In this document: positions 34,689 to 44,138 of the stretch, one piece after another
Layout of the letters: every line of letters begins with the position of its first letter
Numbering within the stretch: position 1 is the first letter of the stretch
The notes under the pieces: model-generated
Seen by the model: only the letters and a program-made list of their open reading frames with translations
Database searches by the model: none
What the model was told of the DNA's origin: nothing
NCBI RefSeq assembly: GCF_001373415.1
Contig: NZ_CDSE01000085.1
Span: 1 to 60,356, forward strand
DNA length: 60,356 nt
Source of the DNA: Paenibacillus dakarensis
GTDB taxonomy: Bacteria > Bacillota > Bacilli > Paenibacillales > Paenibacillaceae
Direction of reading: 5' to 3'
Position numbers and translations under genes: made by a program

Positions 34689-36152
34689 TTATACGCGAGT
34701 TGCACCTGGAACAAATGCGCCGACATCGACTCCAAGACCTTCAGCAAGGCGGCCGCCCAGACCAGCATCAGCACGGAAGAAGTTACAGAGCGCACGCAGC
34801 TGAATATCCTGCTTCACTTGGCTCAAATCAGATGCCAGATTGCGGAGTAAATGATCTTTTTCCTCAGATGTAAAGGAACGGTACAGTTCACCTGCCTGGG
34901 TAAAGTCATCCGCCTTCTCGATCTTTTGGCGTACAGCATACCCTGTCAAAGGCGCGTCACTCTCTCCATACGAAGGATCTTCCACCGGGCCATTGGTGTA
35001 GCTGTTCGGCTCATAGTTGATCGGTGAAGGGTCCTGTTTGACATTCATCAGTCCATCACGCTGATGATTCCGTACGGGTGCATAAGGACAGTTAACTGGA
35101 ATTTGCAAATAGTTCGCGCCGAGACGATGACGCTGTGTATCCGGGTAGGAGAACAATCTGCCCTGAAGCAATTTATCCTCGGACGGCTCAATCCCTGGTA
35201 CCAACGCACTTGGCGAGAAGGCAGCCTGCTCCACCTCCGCAAAATAGTTCTGCGGATTGCGATTCAAAGTCATGGTGCCGACCGTAACGAATGGGAAAAG
35301 ATCCTCCGGCCATGTTTTAGTTGGGTCGAGTGGATCAAAGGACAGCTCATCCATCTGATCCGGAGACATCATCTGCACGACCAGACGCCATTTCGGGAAG
35401 TTCCCTTCAGCAATGTTCTCTCTCAAATCCCGTGTTGCATGGTTAAAGTCCTGACCCTGCACAACCGGGACTTCATCTGCGCTCAGTGTCTTTACTCCCT
35501 GCTGGGATTCCCATTTGTATTTAATGTAGGTGACTTTTCCTTCTGCGTTTACCCATTTGAAGGCGTGAACGCTAAATCCGTCCATTTGCCGGTAGTTTGC
35601 AGGCGTGCCGTGGTCTGAAAACAACCAAGTCATCATATGCGTTGACTCTGGCGACAAGGTCATAAAATCCCAGTAACGTCCTGGCTCCTGAATATTCGTC
35701 TCCGGGGATGGTTTCAAAGAGTGAACCATATCCGGAAATTTGATCGCATCTCTGATAAAGAAAACCGGAATGTGGTTACCCACAATATCGTAGTTGCCTT
35801 CCTCCGTATAAAACTTAACTGCAAAGCCTCTTGGATCACGGGCTGTTTCCGGTGAACCTGCTCCGTGGATTACGGTGGAGAAACGGACAAATACCGGTGT
35901 CTCCTGTCCAATTTCTTGTAAAAATGCTGCTCGTGTGTAAGCTTTCATGTTGTTCTCAACCACGAATACTCCATGTGCGCCAGCACCGCGTGCGTGAACG
36001 ACCCGCTCTGGAATTCGTTCTCTGTCAAAGTGTGCGATCTTTTCGATCAGGTGGTAGTCCTCCAAGAGTGCTGGACCTCTGCGTCCCGCTGTCTTCGAGT
36101 TTTGATTATCGGCTACGGGAGCCCCCTGGTTGGTAGTCAAACGTTGATTCAT
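34689..36152 (-). CDS. katA: Heme catalase, small-subunit clade
   Basis: The 487-residue enzyme disproportionates hydrogen peroxide. Distal His53 (VVHARGAGAHG), Asn126 (IVGNHIP) and proximal heme ligand Tyr336 (RLFSYPDTQRHR) are all present, and the length is that of small-subunit clade 3 catalases. SD GGAGG precedes the ATG. The promoter region contains a PerR-like box (36183-36197), and perR itself lies 1 kb upstream, so peroxide-inducible expression is likely. A strong terminator makes it monocistronic. Confidence 0.97.
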   Translation of the reverse strand: MNQRLTTNQGAPVADNQNSKTAGRRGPALLEDYHLIEKIAHFDRERIPERVVHARGAGAHGVFVVENNMKAYTRAAFLQEIGQETPVFVRFSTVIHGAGSPETARDPRGFAVKFYTEEGNYDIVGNHIPVFFIRDAIKFPDMVHSLKPSPETNIQEPGRYWDFMTLSPESTHMMTWLFSDHGTPANYRQMDGFSVHAFKWVNAEGKVTYIKYKWESQQGVKTLSADEVPVVQGQDFNHATRDLRENIAEGNFPKWRLVVQMMSPDQMDELSFDPLDPTKTWPEDLFPFVTVGTMTLNRNPQNYFAEVEQAAFSPSALVPGIEPSEDKLLQGRLFSYPDTQRHRLGANYLQIPVNCPYAPVRNHQRDGLMNVKQDPSPINYEPNSYTNGPVEDPSYGESDAPLTGYAVRQKIEKADDFTQAGELYRSFTSEEKDHLLRNLASDLSQVKQDIQLRALCNFFRADAGLGGRLAEGLGVDVGAFVPGATRV

Positions 36153-36182
36153 CTATATTTCCTCCAATCAATACAATTGATT

Positions 36183-36197
36183 TTAGACTTAATCTAA
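36183..36197. promoter_or_regulatory. PerR-like operator upstream of katA
   Basis: TTAGACTTAATCTAA matches the B. subtilis PerR consensus TTATAATNATTATAA at 10 of 14 defined positions and is nearly self-complementary. It lies 31-45 bases before the start codon, downstream of a TACAAT -10 candidate (minus strand, 36210-36215). Confidence 0.6.
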
Positions 36198-36309
36198 ATT
36201 TATATATTGATTGTAGCATGGGTCTCATGAGTCATCATGATTATAAGGTGATCCTTAAATGAAGATCAGATGAACACACTTTTACCCTCTAAAAAAGAAA
36301 AGGGAGACG

Positions 36310-37149
36310 TTAATCCGCCAAGCGGTATCCGACTCCTCTGACTGTTGCAATATAACGCGGAGATCCCGCTTTGTCGTTCAGTTTTTTTCGCAAGCTTTTA
36401 ATATGAACATCAATGACATTGCTGCCTCCCAGAAAATCAGTATCCCAGATTTCACTCATCAGCTCTTCACGCGTTCTAACCGCACCCCCGCTATCCAGCA
36501 GCAGGACAAGCAGGTTGTACTCTGTCTTTGTTAAATGAATAGGCATCCGTCCGCGATGAATGGACATCTTATCCCTATCAATACGCAGATCTTTAAATAC
36601 CTGACCTCTTCCCGCCCTCATGTCCTCAGACGACAACAACGCTTGGGAATTTGCACGAATCGTGCGCTGAATCTGGTACATCATCGTTTCCCTGGAACGA
36701 GGTATCCATACCATAAGCTCTTCCTCCAGCAAACTTCCGCTTGCCCGGCTCATCAGTTCCTCGTTTACCAAATATAGGACGGGAATGCTTATGCGATCTC
36801 CCGCCGGGTTTAGAAGCTTTCGCTCTTCATCGAATTGTTCGCCGTCCATACATGCCGTCATATCCGCTATAACCAATTCTGTATTCAACGCTGACTGAAG
36901 TCCCGGTTCCCACTTCCGCATCATCATAACATCGAAACAGTTCTCGGATAATGTTAGTACAATTTCATGAACACGGCTCGGATTCTTACTGATCATAGCC
37001 GCACGGAATAGGGATACAGGGCACTTGTCTTCCGTCTGATCTTCAGAGAGAGGACGACCATGGGGTCTTGCTGCTTGCCAATCCTTCACTCTATAAACCC
37101 GGTTCATTCGATCCGTTATTTGTTTCGCTTGGCTTGACACTCTGGACAT
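36310..37149 (-). CDS. OmpR-type winged-helix regulator with degenerate receiver-like N-terminus
   Basis: The 279-residue protein ends in an OmpR/PhoB DNA-binding domain (about 185-279; LTKTEYNLLVLLL, REELMSEIWD, VIDVHIKSLRKKL, RYIATVRGVGYRL). The N-terminal 45 residues are polar. Residues 46-165 have a receiver-like strand pattern (ELVIADMTA, D96), but the acidic pair after strand 1 is missing, so phosphorylation is doubtful. No kinase is adjacent. The start is inside the perR 3' end: ATG 37149 overlaps it by 34 bases, a GTG at 37140 has a G-rich SD, and ATG 37107 would remove the overlap. Coupling with perR suggests a stress role. Confidence 0.78.
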   Translation of the reverse strand: MSRVSSQAKQITDRMNRVYRVKDWQAARPHGRPLSEDQTEDKCPVSLFRAAMISKNPSRVHEIVLTLSENCFDVMMMRKWEPGLQSALNTELVIADMTACMDGEQFDEERKLLNPAGDRISIPVLYLVNEELMSRASGSLLEEELMVWIPRSRETMMYQIQRTIRANSQALLSSEDMRAGRGQVFKDLRIDRDKMSIHRGRMPIHLTKTEYNLLVLLLDSGGAVRTREELMSEIWDTDFLGGSNVIDVHIKSLRKKLNDKAGSPRYIATVRGVGYRLAD

Positions 37150-37511
37150 ACCCCCCCAAACACAACATGTGCATGATTAATGATATAACCGGTCTCTTCT
37201 GCAACCGTTTTAGTCCATTCTGCAGGGACTTCAGACATCACTTCGTCCACCTTGCCGCAGACTTCACACATAATATGCTGATGCTCATCGGTGCGGGCAT
37301 CATAGCGGCTTGCACTTTCACCAAGCTTCAATTCACTGATCAACTGTTTATCCGTCAAGTAACGGAGTGAATTATATACCGTACCGTACGCCAGATTATA
37401 TCCCTTCTCAACCAGCCGGTTCATAATGTCCGCTGCTGTGGGATGATCTTTGGCCTCACGGACAACGTCATAAACAGCCTGCCTTTGCGTTGTTAAGTTT
37501 AATGATTTCAA
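37116..37511 (-). CDS. perR: Peroxide-sensing Fur-family repressor PerR
   Basis: The 131-residue protein has a winged helix (AADIMNRLVEKGYNLAYGTV) and both structural zinc pairs (C82/C85 and C122/C125). The regulatory metal ligands of PerR are all conserved: H23, D71, H77, H79 and D89. The Asp at the D71 position, where Fur has Glu, is the PerR hallmark. It would bind Fe or Mn and lose DNA binding when its His residues are oxidised by peroxide. TTG at 37511 has AAGGG 8 bases upstream; the GTG at 37520 overlaps that SD. PerR-like boxes are found before itself and katA. Confidence 0.92.
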   Translation of the reverse strand: MKSLNLTTQRQAVYDVVREAKDHPTAADIMNRLVEKGYNLAYGTVYNSLRYLTDKQLISELKLGESASRYDARTDEHQHIMCEVCGKVDEVMSEVPAEWTKTVAEETGYIINHAHVVFGGVCPECQAKRNK

Positions 37512-37535
37512 GGTATTCACCCTTTTGATTTATTT

Positions 37536-37550
37536 TTAGATCAAGTATAA
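37536..37550. promoter_or_regulatory. PerR-like box upstream of perR
   Basis: TTAGATCAAGTATAA matches the PerR consensus at 10 of 14 positions and shares its TTAGA half with the katA box. Its position 25 bases before the start suggests autoregulation. Confidence 0.45.
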
Positions 37551-37606
37551 ATCCTATTTGTATTCAGGTCAATCTTCTGCCAGGCTACCCGGTTTAGACA
37601 TAATCA

Positions 37607-37646
37607 ATAAAAAAAGAATGGTGGATTACATTTCTCCACCATTCTT
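37607..37646 (-). terminator. Terminator after aldo/keto reductase gene
   Basis: AAGAATGGTGGA (37614-37625) pairs with TCCACCATTCTT (37635-37646). A 7-T run follows on the minus strand. Confidence 0.87.
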
Positions 37647-37677
37647 CTTTATTGCAGCAGCTAATAAATATGCCTAA

Positions 37678-38616
37678 TTAGTTCAGTATTTCCTCAATCG
37701 CTTGCAGCGTGTCAGCTGACAGCTTGATGCCGGAAGCATTCACATTCTCTTCTACCTGCTCAGGACGGCTGGCCCCGACAAGGGCGCTGGATACATTATT
37801 CTGGCGCAAAATCCAGGCAAGAGCCAGCTGACCAACACTGATCCCAAGCTCCTCTGCGATGCGCCCAAGCGCCTGCACCTGGCTGAGCCGCTCATCACTG
37901 AGCTTCAGACGATCGGCACCGAGCTTGGAAGCACGGCTATTGCCCGGGATTTGATCCCTGGAGGCATACTTGCCTGTGAGAATCCCTTGTGCCAGCGGTG
38001 AATAGACGACCTGTCCAATCCCCTTTTTCTCCCCAAGCGGAATAATCTCTTTCTCGATCTCCCGTTCAAACATATTGTACAGCGGCTGATTGACTACAAT
38101 CCGGTCCAGAAGGTAGCGGTCAGCTACGGCCAAAGCTTCTTCCATCTGAGCTGCTGTCCACATGCTGACACCGACATACAGCACCTTGCCCTGACGCACG
38201 AGGTCATCCAAGGCCCGAAGGGTTTCCTCGACCGGGGTTTCAGGATGGAAACGGTGGCAGTAGTAGAGATCTACATAATCTGTACCAAGCCGTTTCAGGC
38301 TGGCATGGCATTGCTCCATGATATGTTTGCGGGAGAGACCCTGATCGTTCGGACCATCGCCCATTTTACCAAAGACTTTGGTAGCCAGCACATAAGATTC
38401 ACGCGGAAATGCCCTTAATGTCTCTCCAACGACAACCTCGGCTGCTCCTTGCTCATATACATTCGCCGTATCAAAGAAGTTGACGCCCAGGCCATAAGCT
38501 GTCTGGATCGACTTTACCGCGTTCTCCCGCTCAACATAACCGCCATAAGTCAACCAGCTGCCCAGACTGATCTCACTCACCTTAAGGCCGCTCTTGCCTA
38601 ATCTTCTAAACTCCAT
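37678..38616 (-). CDS. Aldo/keto reductase
   Basis: The 312-residue NADPH-dependent oxidoreductase has the AKR barrel with the catalytic tetrad positions Asp (FFDTANVY), Tyr of that motif, Lys (LATKVFG) and His (YYCHRFHP). The C-terminal GASRPEQVEENV is the cofactor-binding loop of the Kv-beta/YhdN-like subgroup. ATG at 38616 has a perfect AAGGAGG 7 bases upstream; seven extra codons upstream are not needed. It lies downstream of the ger operon on the same strand, 78 bases from it, but probably has its own SD and terminator. Substrate unknown. Confidence 0.92.
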   Translation of the reverse strand: MEFRRLGKSGLKVSEISLGSWLTYGGYVERENAVKSIQTAYGLGVNFFDTANVYEQGAAEVVVGETLRAFPRESYVLATKVFGKMGDGPNDQGLSRKHIMEQCHASLKRLGTDYVDLYYCHRFHPETPVEETLRALDDLVRQGKVLYVGVSMWTAAQMEEALAVADRYLLDRIVVNQPLYNMFEREIEKEIIPLGEKKGIGQVVYSPLAQGILTGKYASRDQIPGNSRASKLGADRLKLSDERLSQVQALGRIAEELGISVGQLALAWILRQNNVSSALVGASRPEQVEENVNASGIKLSADTLQAIEEILN

Positions 38617-38693
38617 ACAAAAACCTCCTTGTGACAAGAATAGATGCCTTTCTATATTTTAACATCTTCTGGAGCGATGGACAGCTTTATATG

Positions 38694-39803
38694 TCAGCGG
38701 GTGTATCCCGTGGATTTGATCTCGGTTTTGACAATCACATCGAACTGGATTCGAGGATACATCTCCTTCCACTGTTCAACCTCTGAATCATTATTCCAGT
38801 GGGTACCGAAGAAACGAAGACCGAATCCCAGCGGATCCAGTTTGGTTGCCTGTACTTTGGTAAGCAGATGTAATACATCTTCCGCAATGCTCTTATCGAA
38901 TTCTTTCTCAAGCCGAGTGAGGTCCCGGCTGGACAACTCCTCCTCTTCATCCTTCTCTTCCAGAATCCCCTTGATCCGAATCGTGTAGACAATCCGTCCC
39001 TTGCCGTGACCATCATCGATAATCTTGAACTTTGAACGGGTGTTTGTAGCGTTCATTTCATAATGATAGCCGTCCAGATTTGTACCTAAGTTCGTTCTCA
39101 AATCCTTATAGAGGAGCAGATTGAGCCATTTGGTCTCCTCTGGTGAGAGGATATGCTTTACTTTCTGTTTATCCATCAATGCCACCTTTTTAATGTCGGG
39201 TAACGATTCATTTGCCGCTTCGATGACTGGCAAGATCGGGTCCTCCCCTTTCTCTTGAATCCTGCGGGCTAAATCAAAAGAATACACCTTGGTGATGTAA
39301 GGGGACTCCGTTCCCTCCTCACTAAGCGCAAGGAATAGAGAGCTGCCGGTAATACGTTCTGATTTAGGCTGAACTCTCAGCACAGCCTCAGCTGTAGGGA
39401 CCGCAACGGCAGGATGCATGAGCAGCTGGATATCCCTGCGCCGGATGGTCCAATCCTGCATTTTTCGTATTCCTTTACGTGCATAGGCTTCACCGTACAG
39501 CACACCTTTACAGTGACTGAAATCAAATTCCTTATCCACTTTAGACTTCGCCTGCCGAATGGCAGCCGCTATATTGCTCGAGTCCTCGGTAATGATCAGT
39601 ACGTCTCCCTCTCTGGATTTAGGGTCACCGGTTGGGATCGCTATCTTGAAATTGAATCGAAGCAGCTCAGGCTGATCCGGAATGATATCTACCCCAATCG
39701 CCACCACAAATAAACGAAGGTCAATATCGCGAAATTCACAGCCACCGGTAATAATGATGGAAGAACACATCAATGTCATCAGAAGCCCTTTGAGCTGCTT
39801 CAC
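38694..39803 (-). CDS. Spore germination lipoprotein, Ger(x)C family
   Basis: The 369-residue GerC subunit has a lipoprotein signal with lipobox ITGGC (Cys at about 22), then EFRDIDLRLFVVAIGVD, a conserved opening of the family, and the three-domain GerAC body. It is anchored on the outer face of the inner spore membrane and is essential for nutrient receptors. Its GTG start overlaps the stop of the B subunit gene by four bases (GTGA). It is the last gene of the A-B-C operon. The germinant cannot be told from sequence. Confidence 0.93.
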   Translation of the reverse strand: MKQLKGLLMTLMCSSIIITGGCEFRDIDLRLFVVAIGVDIIPDQPELLRFNFKIAIPTGDPKSREGDVLIITEDSSNIAAAIRQAKSKVDKEFDFSHCKGVLYGEAYARKGIRKMQDWTIRRRDIQLLMHPAVAVPTAEAVLRVQPKSERITGSSLFLALSEEGTESPYITKVYSFDLARRIQEKGEDPILPVIEAANESLPDIKKVALMDKQKVKHILSPEETKWLNLLLYKDLRTNLGTNLDGYHYEMNATNTRSKFKIIDDGHGKGRIVYTIRIKGILEEKDEEEELSSRDLTRLEKEFDKSIAEDVLHLLTKVQATKLDPLGFGLRFFGTHWNNDSEVEQWKEMYPRIQFDVIVKTEIKSTGYTR

Positions 39804-40912
39804 ACCCTCCGCCTCCTCTTCCGCAGAAAATAAAACATCAACCCCAGGACAGCAAACTCACCTGCAAATCGAATATTCAAAAAAGTGACCGCCAGGCTAT
39901 CCATGATGAATTGATCCGCAAACACCGTGCATGCATATACAAGAGCAGAGAATACGCCGAGGATCCCCCACTCGATTCTTCGCTCCTTGCGCATCCTTTT
40001 TCCAGAAGGGGATGAAGTGCTCAGCTGAAATGCTCCCATGATCAGTTCCTTGGAAACATGCCAGTGAATGATCGAATTCATCAAAGAGAGGCACATATAG
40101 ACCACATAAAATACATAAATCATCCGGTCAATAATAAAATAACGGATTCGCAGCGAATCCACTGTAGAAAAGGCAGGATAGACAGGATTTCCGGATCCTT
40201 CAGCACCAAGAAAGCCAATCGGCGCGAACATGGAGACGACAAGCGTGAATAAACCTACTATAAAGAAAAGCCAGATATGCCGGATTCTCACCTTCTTGAA
40301 TACCCGGTTAAAAATCACCATGTTGATATATCCGGTAAAGATAAAAGTCGCTCCTGCGACCGTTTGATATCTAGGCATGGTCCATAAATAAGTAAAGATT
40401 TGCCTAACAGCATCCCATTCAAAGTACGGACTGTTGAATACTCGCCATACCATATAAATAATGAGCGGAACGGTCATGTACAGTACAATCTCCAGTCCGT
40501 ATAGAATCGATTCTGAATCAAGCCTTGCGCTCACTCCTACCACAATCAAAAAGCCGGCAAGCACGACAAAAGGAGAGACATCCGGACTGATATACCGGAT
40601 TGTGATATCCACGAATCCGACCAACGTGATGACACTGGACATAAACCAGATACAACCCAACAAGAGCAGCAGCAGCTTGCCAAACCATCTTGGAAGCCCG
40701 CTGTTTATAATCTCAGGCAGCCCCTGCTGAGGAAAGCTGCCGATCATTTTGGCGAACAGATAGAGAAGCAGCAGACCCACAGGAATCGAGATGATCACCG
40801 AAAGGACAGCGCCGTTATAGCGATCATGGATAAGGATCCGTGGAACATAGTTCACCAGATTGATCAGAGCATTCAATAGAAAGAGGTAAAAGAAATAAAT
40901 ATTTTTAACCAT
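39800..40912 (-). CDS. Spore germination permease, GerAB/GerKB family
   Basis: The 370-residue protein has about ten predicted membrane helices and belongs to the APC-type endospore germination permeases, which bind the germinant. The ATG at 40912 was chosen because GGAAGG lies upstream and helix 1 follows at once; the frame extends 32 codons further into the A gene without an SD. It overlaps the A subunit gene by 8 bases and the C subunit by 4, so all three are translated together. The protein ends in a run of arginines. Confidence 0.93.
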   Translation of the reverse strand: MVKNIYFFYLFLLNALINLVNYVPRILIHDRYNGAVLSVIISIPVGLLLLYLFAKMIGSFPQQGLPEIINSGLPRWFGKLLLLLLGCIWFMSSVITLVGFVDITIRYISPDVSPFVVLAGFLIVVGVSARLDSESILYGLEIVLYMTVPLIIYMVWRVFNSPYFEWDAVRQIFTYLWTMPRYQTVAGATFIFTGYINMVIFNRVFKKVRIRHIWLFFIVGLFTLVVSMFAPIGFLGAEGSGNPVYPAFSTVDSLRIRYFIIDRMIYVFYVVYMCLSLMNSIIHWHVSKELIMGAFQLSTSSPSGKRMRKERRIEWGILGVFSALVYACTVFADQFIMDSLAVTFLNIRFAGEFAVLGLMFYFLRKRRRRV

Positions 40913-42266
40913 TGTTCCTTCCCTCCTTCGCACTCCTGTCGATGGCAAACATTTTGAAATAAGGCTTGCCGAAACTGCGAAGACTCGCCAGATACATAAT
41001 CGTGGCAACGATCCCCAGTACGATCCCTACAAGCCCGAACAAGGTCGCCAGAGCAATAAAAAAATATTTCATCACCCGAATGGAAAAGCTCATCATGGTC
41101 AAGGGAATCACAAAATTCGTAATGGCAACCGCGGCAACGAGAATAACCATAATATTGCTAACCAGACCCGCCTCTGTAGCGGCTGTCCCCAGAATTAAGC
41201 CGCCTACCGTCGTGGCCGTCGGACCGATCGACTTCGGCAGGCGCACACTGGCCTCCATCAAAAACTCCATCGCAAGCAGCATGAACAGCACCTCGACAAA
41301 GGACGGATACGGCACCGTCGCCCGGCTGCCCGCAATCAGCAGTGTAATTCGCATCTTCAATATCTCCGGATTATACGAAGTAAAGGCAACGTATAGTGCG
41401 GGAAGCATAACCGTCAGAAATAACCCGATATAACGGATGATTTTTAGAAACCACCCGATGGGGGGCAGCTGAATCTGGTCATCCATCGCTGTGAAAAAAT
41501 CATTAAATATCGCTGGCAGCAATAAAACATAACCTGTCGTATCCATAAGGACAGCAATCTTGCCCTGAGAAAGATTAAGCACTGTGCGGTCAGGCCGCTC
41601 ACTAAGCATAATCGTGGGAAATAAGCGCATACTTGGCTTCATCGTAAATCGCTCAATTTCCGAAGCGGATTGAATAACCTCTTCATCAATCAGAGATAAG
41701 CGGTCTCTCAATTCCTTAAGGACACTATGGTCCACCCGTCGGTCATCATACAAAATTGCGATCCGGGTTCTGGACGTTTTCCCTAAAGTCATATATTCAG
41801 ATTTCAAATGTGCAGATTGATATCTGCGCCGAACCAGGTTCATATTCGTATCGATATTCTCCGTAAAGGAATCTGTTGGACCCTGAATAACAGCCTCTGT
41901 AGCAGCAGGAGATACACCGGATCCCTCCACAAGCAACACATCAAACAGATAGATACTTTCTTTTGTAATAACGGCTGCTTGTCCCTTTAGCAGGCTCTCC
42001 AGCAGCTCCTCCCCGCCCTTTGCCTCCTTACTGGAAGGACAGGCTCTGATGTACTCCATATACTCCTGCACATCCAATATTTCATAGAAACGGTTGACCA
42101 GGTTCTCGCTAACGATAGAAGGATCACATAAGCTTTTGAAATAAATAAGCTCGATTTCTTTACCTTCATGGATAAGATGGACCTGCTCCGTGTCACCCGT
42201 ATTCTCCAGCTGCTTCAGCAGCCATTGTCTAGTCTCGCCGGTATCTTCCTTTCGGCTTGCCATCAT
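40905..42266 (-). CDS. Spore germination protein, GerAA/GerKA family
   Basis: The 453-residue protein has the A-subunit layout: a soluble N-terminal domain of about 240 residues (with TRIAILYDDRRVD and the typical RPDRTVLNLSQGKIAVLMD), then four to five membrane helices containing PYPSFVEVLFMLLAMEFLMEA-like signatures such as RLPKSIGPTATTVGGL. It is the first gene of the A-B-C operon. ATG at 42266 follows GAGGTG by 8 bases; a GTG three codons upstream overlaps this SD. Expression in the forespore is expected from the family, but a SigG promoter was not identified with confidence. Confidence 0.93.
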   Translation of the reverse strand: MMASRKEDTGETRQWLLKQLENTGDTEQVHLIHEGKEIELIYFKSLCDPSIVSENLVNRFYEILDVQEYMEYIRACPSSKEAKGGEELLESLLKGQAAVITKESIYLFDVLLVEGSGVSPAATEAVIQGPTDSFTENIDTNMNLVRRRYQSAHLKSEYMTLGKTSRTRIAILYDDRRVDHSVLKELRDRLSLIDEEVIQSASEIERFTMKPSMRLFPTIMLSERPDRTVLNLSQGKIAVLMDTTGYVLLLPAIFNDFFTAMDDQIQLPPIGWFLKIIRYIGLFLTVMLPALYVAFTSYNPEILKMRITLLIAGSRATVPYPSFVEVLFMLLAMEFLMEASVRLPKSIGPTATTVGGLILGTAATEAGLVSNIMVILVAAVAITNFVIPLTMMSFSIRVMKYFFIALATLFGLVGIVLGIVATIMYLASLRSFGKPYFKMFAIDRSAKEGRNNG

Positions 42267-42458
42267 ACCTCTCACCTCATTTATCTGTCCTCATAATCCG
42301 TTTCGCGTCGCTTGCTCTTTCATGTAGCCTTTGCAAAATAGTTCCAGTTTATGAGTTATGCACCAAGTTCGTTTCTTTTTTCTCATGAGTGGTAATAATG
42401 GAAGACAGGCGAATAACGAGCAGGATTGAAATTCTTATCATAGAGGAGGAACAGTTAG

Positions 42459-44009
42459 ATGAACAATGCTAAAGACAGGCAGCAAGGTCTTCCCCAGTAC
42501 CCGGAATCACTCTGGAGAGCCACGACAGAACTTCCTTCTTTCCCAAGACTCGCAGAAGATATTGAGACCGATGTAGCCGTAGTAGGTGCAGGGATTACGG
42601 GGATCACGACAGCTTATTTACTGGCGAAGCAGGGTAAAAAGGTTGTTCTGCTGGATGCCGGACGGATCCTGGATGGGACAACCGGGTTTACAACGGCCAA
42701 GGTAACCGCTCAGCATAGCATGATCTATCATGAGTTTCTTCAGCACTTTGGTGAGGAGAAAACCCGGCTTTATTATGAGGCGAATGAGAAGGCGAAGGAC
42801 TTTATTCGTGAGCAGGTTCAGAAATGGGGTATAGACTGCGGATTAAAGCAGGAAGATGCCTACATATATACCCAGGATGACGAGATGCGCTCCAAGCTGG
42901 AGGATGAATTCAAGGCGTATGAGAAGCTCGGAATACCCGGCGAATGGCTGGAAACCATACCGCTGCCGTTTCCGGTTCGGGGTGCAATTCGAATGCCGGA
43001 TCAATACCAGTTCCATCCTCTCCAATATTTAAAGCGGATGGTCGAAGAATTCCTCCAGCTCGGCGGGGCTATTTATGAGAATACAACGATCGGGGAAGAG
43101 GCTGAAACGGAAGGTCCTATCACGATCAAAACACAGCGGGGCAATCACAGCATTACGTGCCAATTTGCGGTGTCTGCGTCTCACTTCCCTTTCTATGACG
43201 GAAAAGGTTTTTATTTTACAAGACTGCATGTGGAGCGTTCTTATGCGATTGCCGTGAAGCCGGAAACGGAATACCCGGGTGGTATGTACCTTAGTGTTGA
43301 CAGTCCTTCACGGTCTCTCCGGTCGGTTTCCTATAATGGTGAAGAGCTGATTATTGTCGGCGGTGAGAGTCACCCGACCGGCAAGAGCGAATGTACACAT
43401 CGCCATTACGAGAATCTGGAGACGTTTGCCGGAGAGCTGCTTGGTGCCCGCTCCATCCCGTTCCGCTGGTCTGCACAGGATCTGATTACACTTGATAAGC
43501 TGCCTTACATTGGTCCGATTACGTCGAAACAGGACCGTATTCTGGTGGCTACAGGCTTCCGGAAATGGGGAATGACGAACGGAACTGCAGCAGCCTGCAT
43601 CATTGCCGATCAGATTATGGGCAAGGATAATCCTTATTCCGAGCTGTTCACCCCATCGCGGTTCCAGGCTGACCCTGCACTGAAGACCTTTGTTGTCCAA
43701 AATGCAGCTGTGGCCAAAGAGTTTGTATCCGGCAAACTCGAAAGAGCACACAAAAACATTGAAGAAATAGAGCCTGGTGAGGGAACAGTTGTCCGGCATA
43801 ACGGCAAGCGAGCCGGGGCTTATAAAGATGAAAAGGGGAATCTGTATCTCGTTGACACCACCTGCACTCACCTGGGTTGTGAAACCGAATGGAATGAGGG
43901 TGAGCGGTCATGGGACTGCCCTTGTCACGGATCCCGATTTAAATATGACGGAGAAGTCATTGAGGGACCTGCGATTGAACCTTTGAAGAAGCTGGACCTT
44001 GAAGACTAG
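42459..44009 (+). CDS. FAD-dependent oxidoreductase with C-terminal Rieske domain (YhfW-like)
   Basis: The 516-residue protein joins a DAO-type FAD domain (VAVVGAGITGITTAYLLAKQGK near residue 40, broken here into its GxGxxG core) to a Rieske [2Fe-2S] domain near 455-505 with CTHLGC and CPCHGSRF ligands, two Cys and two His. This fusion matches YhfW of B. subtilis. It probably oxidises an amine or similar substrate in the cytoplasm and passes electrons through the Rieske cluster; substrate and acceptor are unknown. SD GAGGAGG lies 9 bases before the ATG. It is monocistronic and divergent from the ger operon. Confidence 0.92.
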   Translation: MNNAKDRQQGLPQYPESLWRATTELPSFPRLAEDIETDVAVVGAGITGITTAYLLAKQGKKVVLLDAGRILDGTTGFTTAKVTAQHSMIYHEFLQHFGEEKTRLYYEANEKAKDFIREQVQKWGIDCGLKQEDAYIYTQDDEMRSKLEDEFKAYEKLGIPGEWLETIPLPFPVRGAIRMPDQYQFHPLQYLKRMVEEFLQLGGAIYENTTIGEEAETEGPITIKTQRGNHSITCQFAVSASHFPFYDGKGFYFTRLHVERSYAIAVKPETEYPGGMYLSVDSPSRSLRSVSYNGEELIIVGGESHPTGKSECTHRHYENLETFAGELLGARSIPFRWSAQDLITLDKLPYIGPITSKQDRILVATGFRKWGMTNGTAAACIIADQIMGKDNPYSELFTPSRFQADPALKTFVVQNAAVAKEFVSGKLERAHKNIEEIEPGEGTVVRHNGKRAGAYKDEKGNLYLVDTTCTHLGCETEWNEGERSWDCPCHGSRFKYDGEVIEGPAIEPLKKLDLED

Positions 44010-44060
44010 GATATAATAAGTGATTTGGCTAAAGAAAAATGCCATACGAAATATAAAATA

Positions 44061-44105
44061 AGCAGGCCAAGGGATGAGTGATTCATTCCTTGGCCTGCTC
44101 TTTAT
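44061..44105 (+). terminator. Terminator after Rieske oxidoreductase gene
   Basis: AGCAGGCCAAGG (44061-44072) pairs perfectly with CCTTGGCCTGCT (44088-44099), then CTTTAT. Confidence 0.82.
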
Positions 44106-44138
44106 ATCACAACGAGTGTTAAGCCCATTCTGCCTCGC

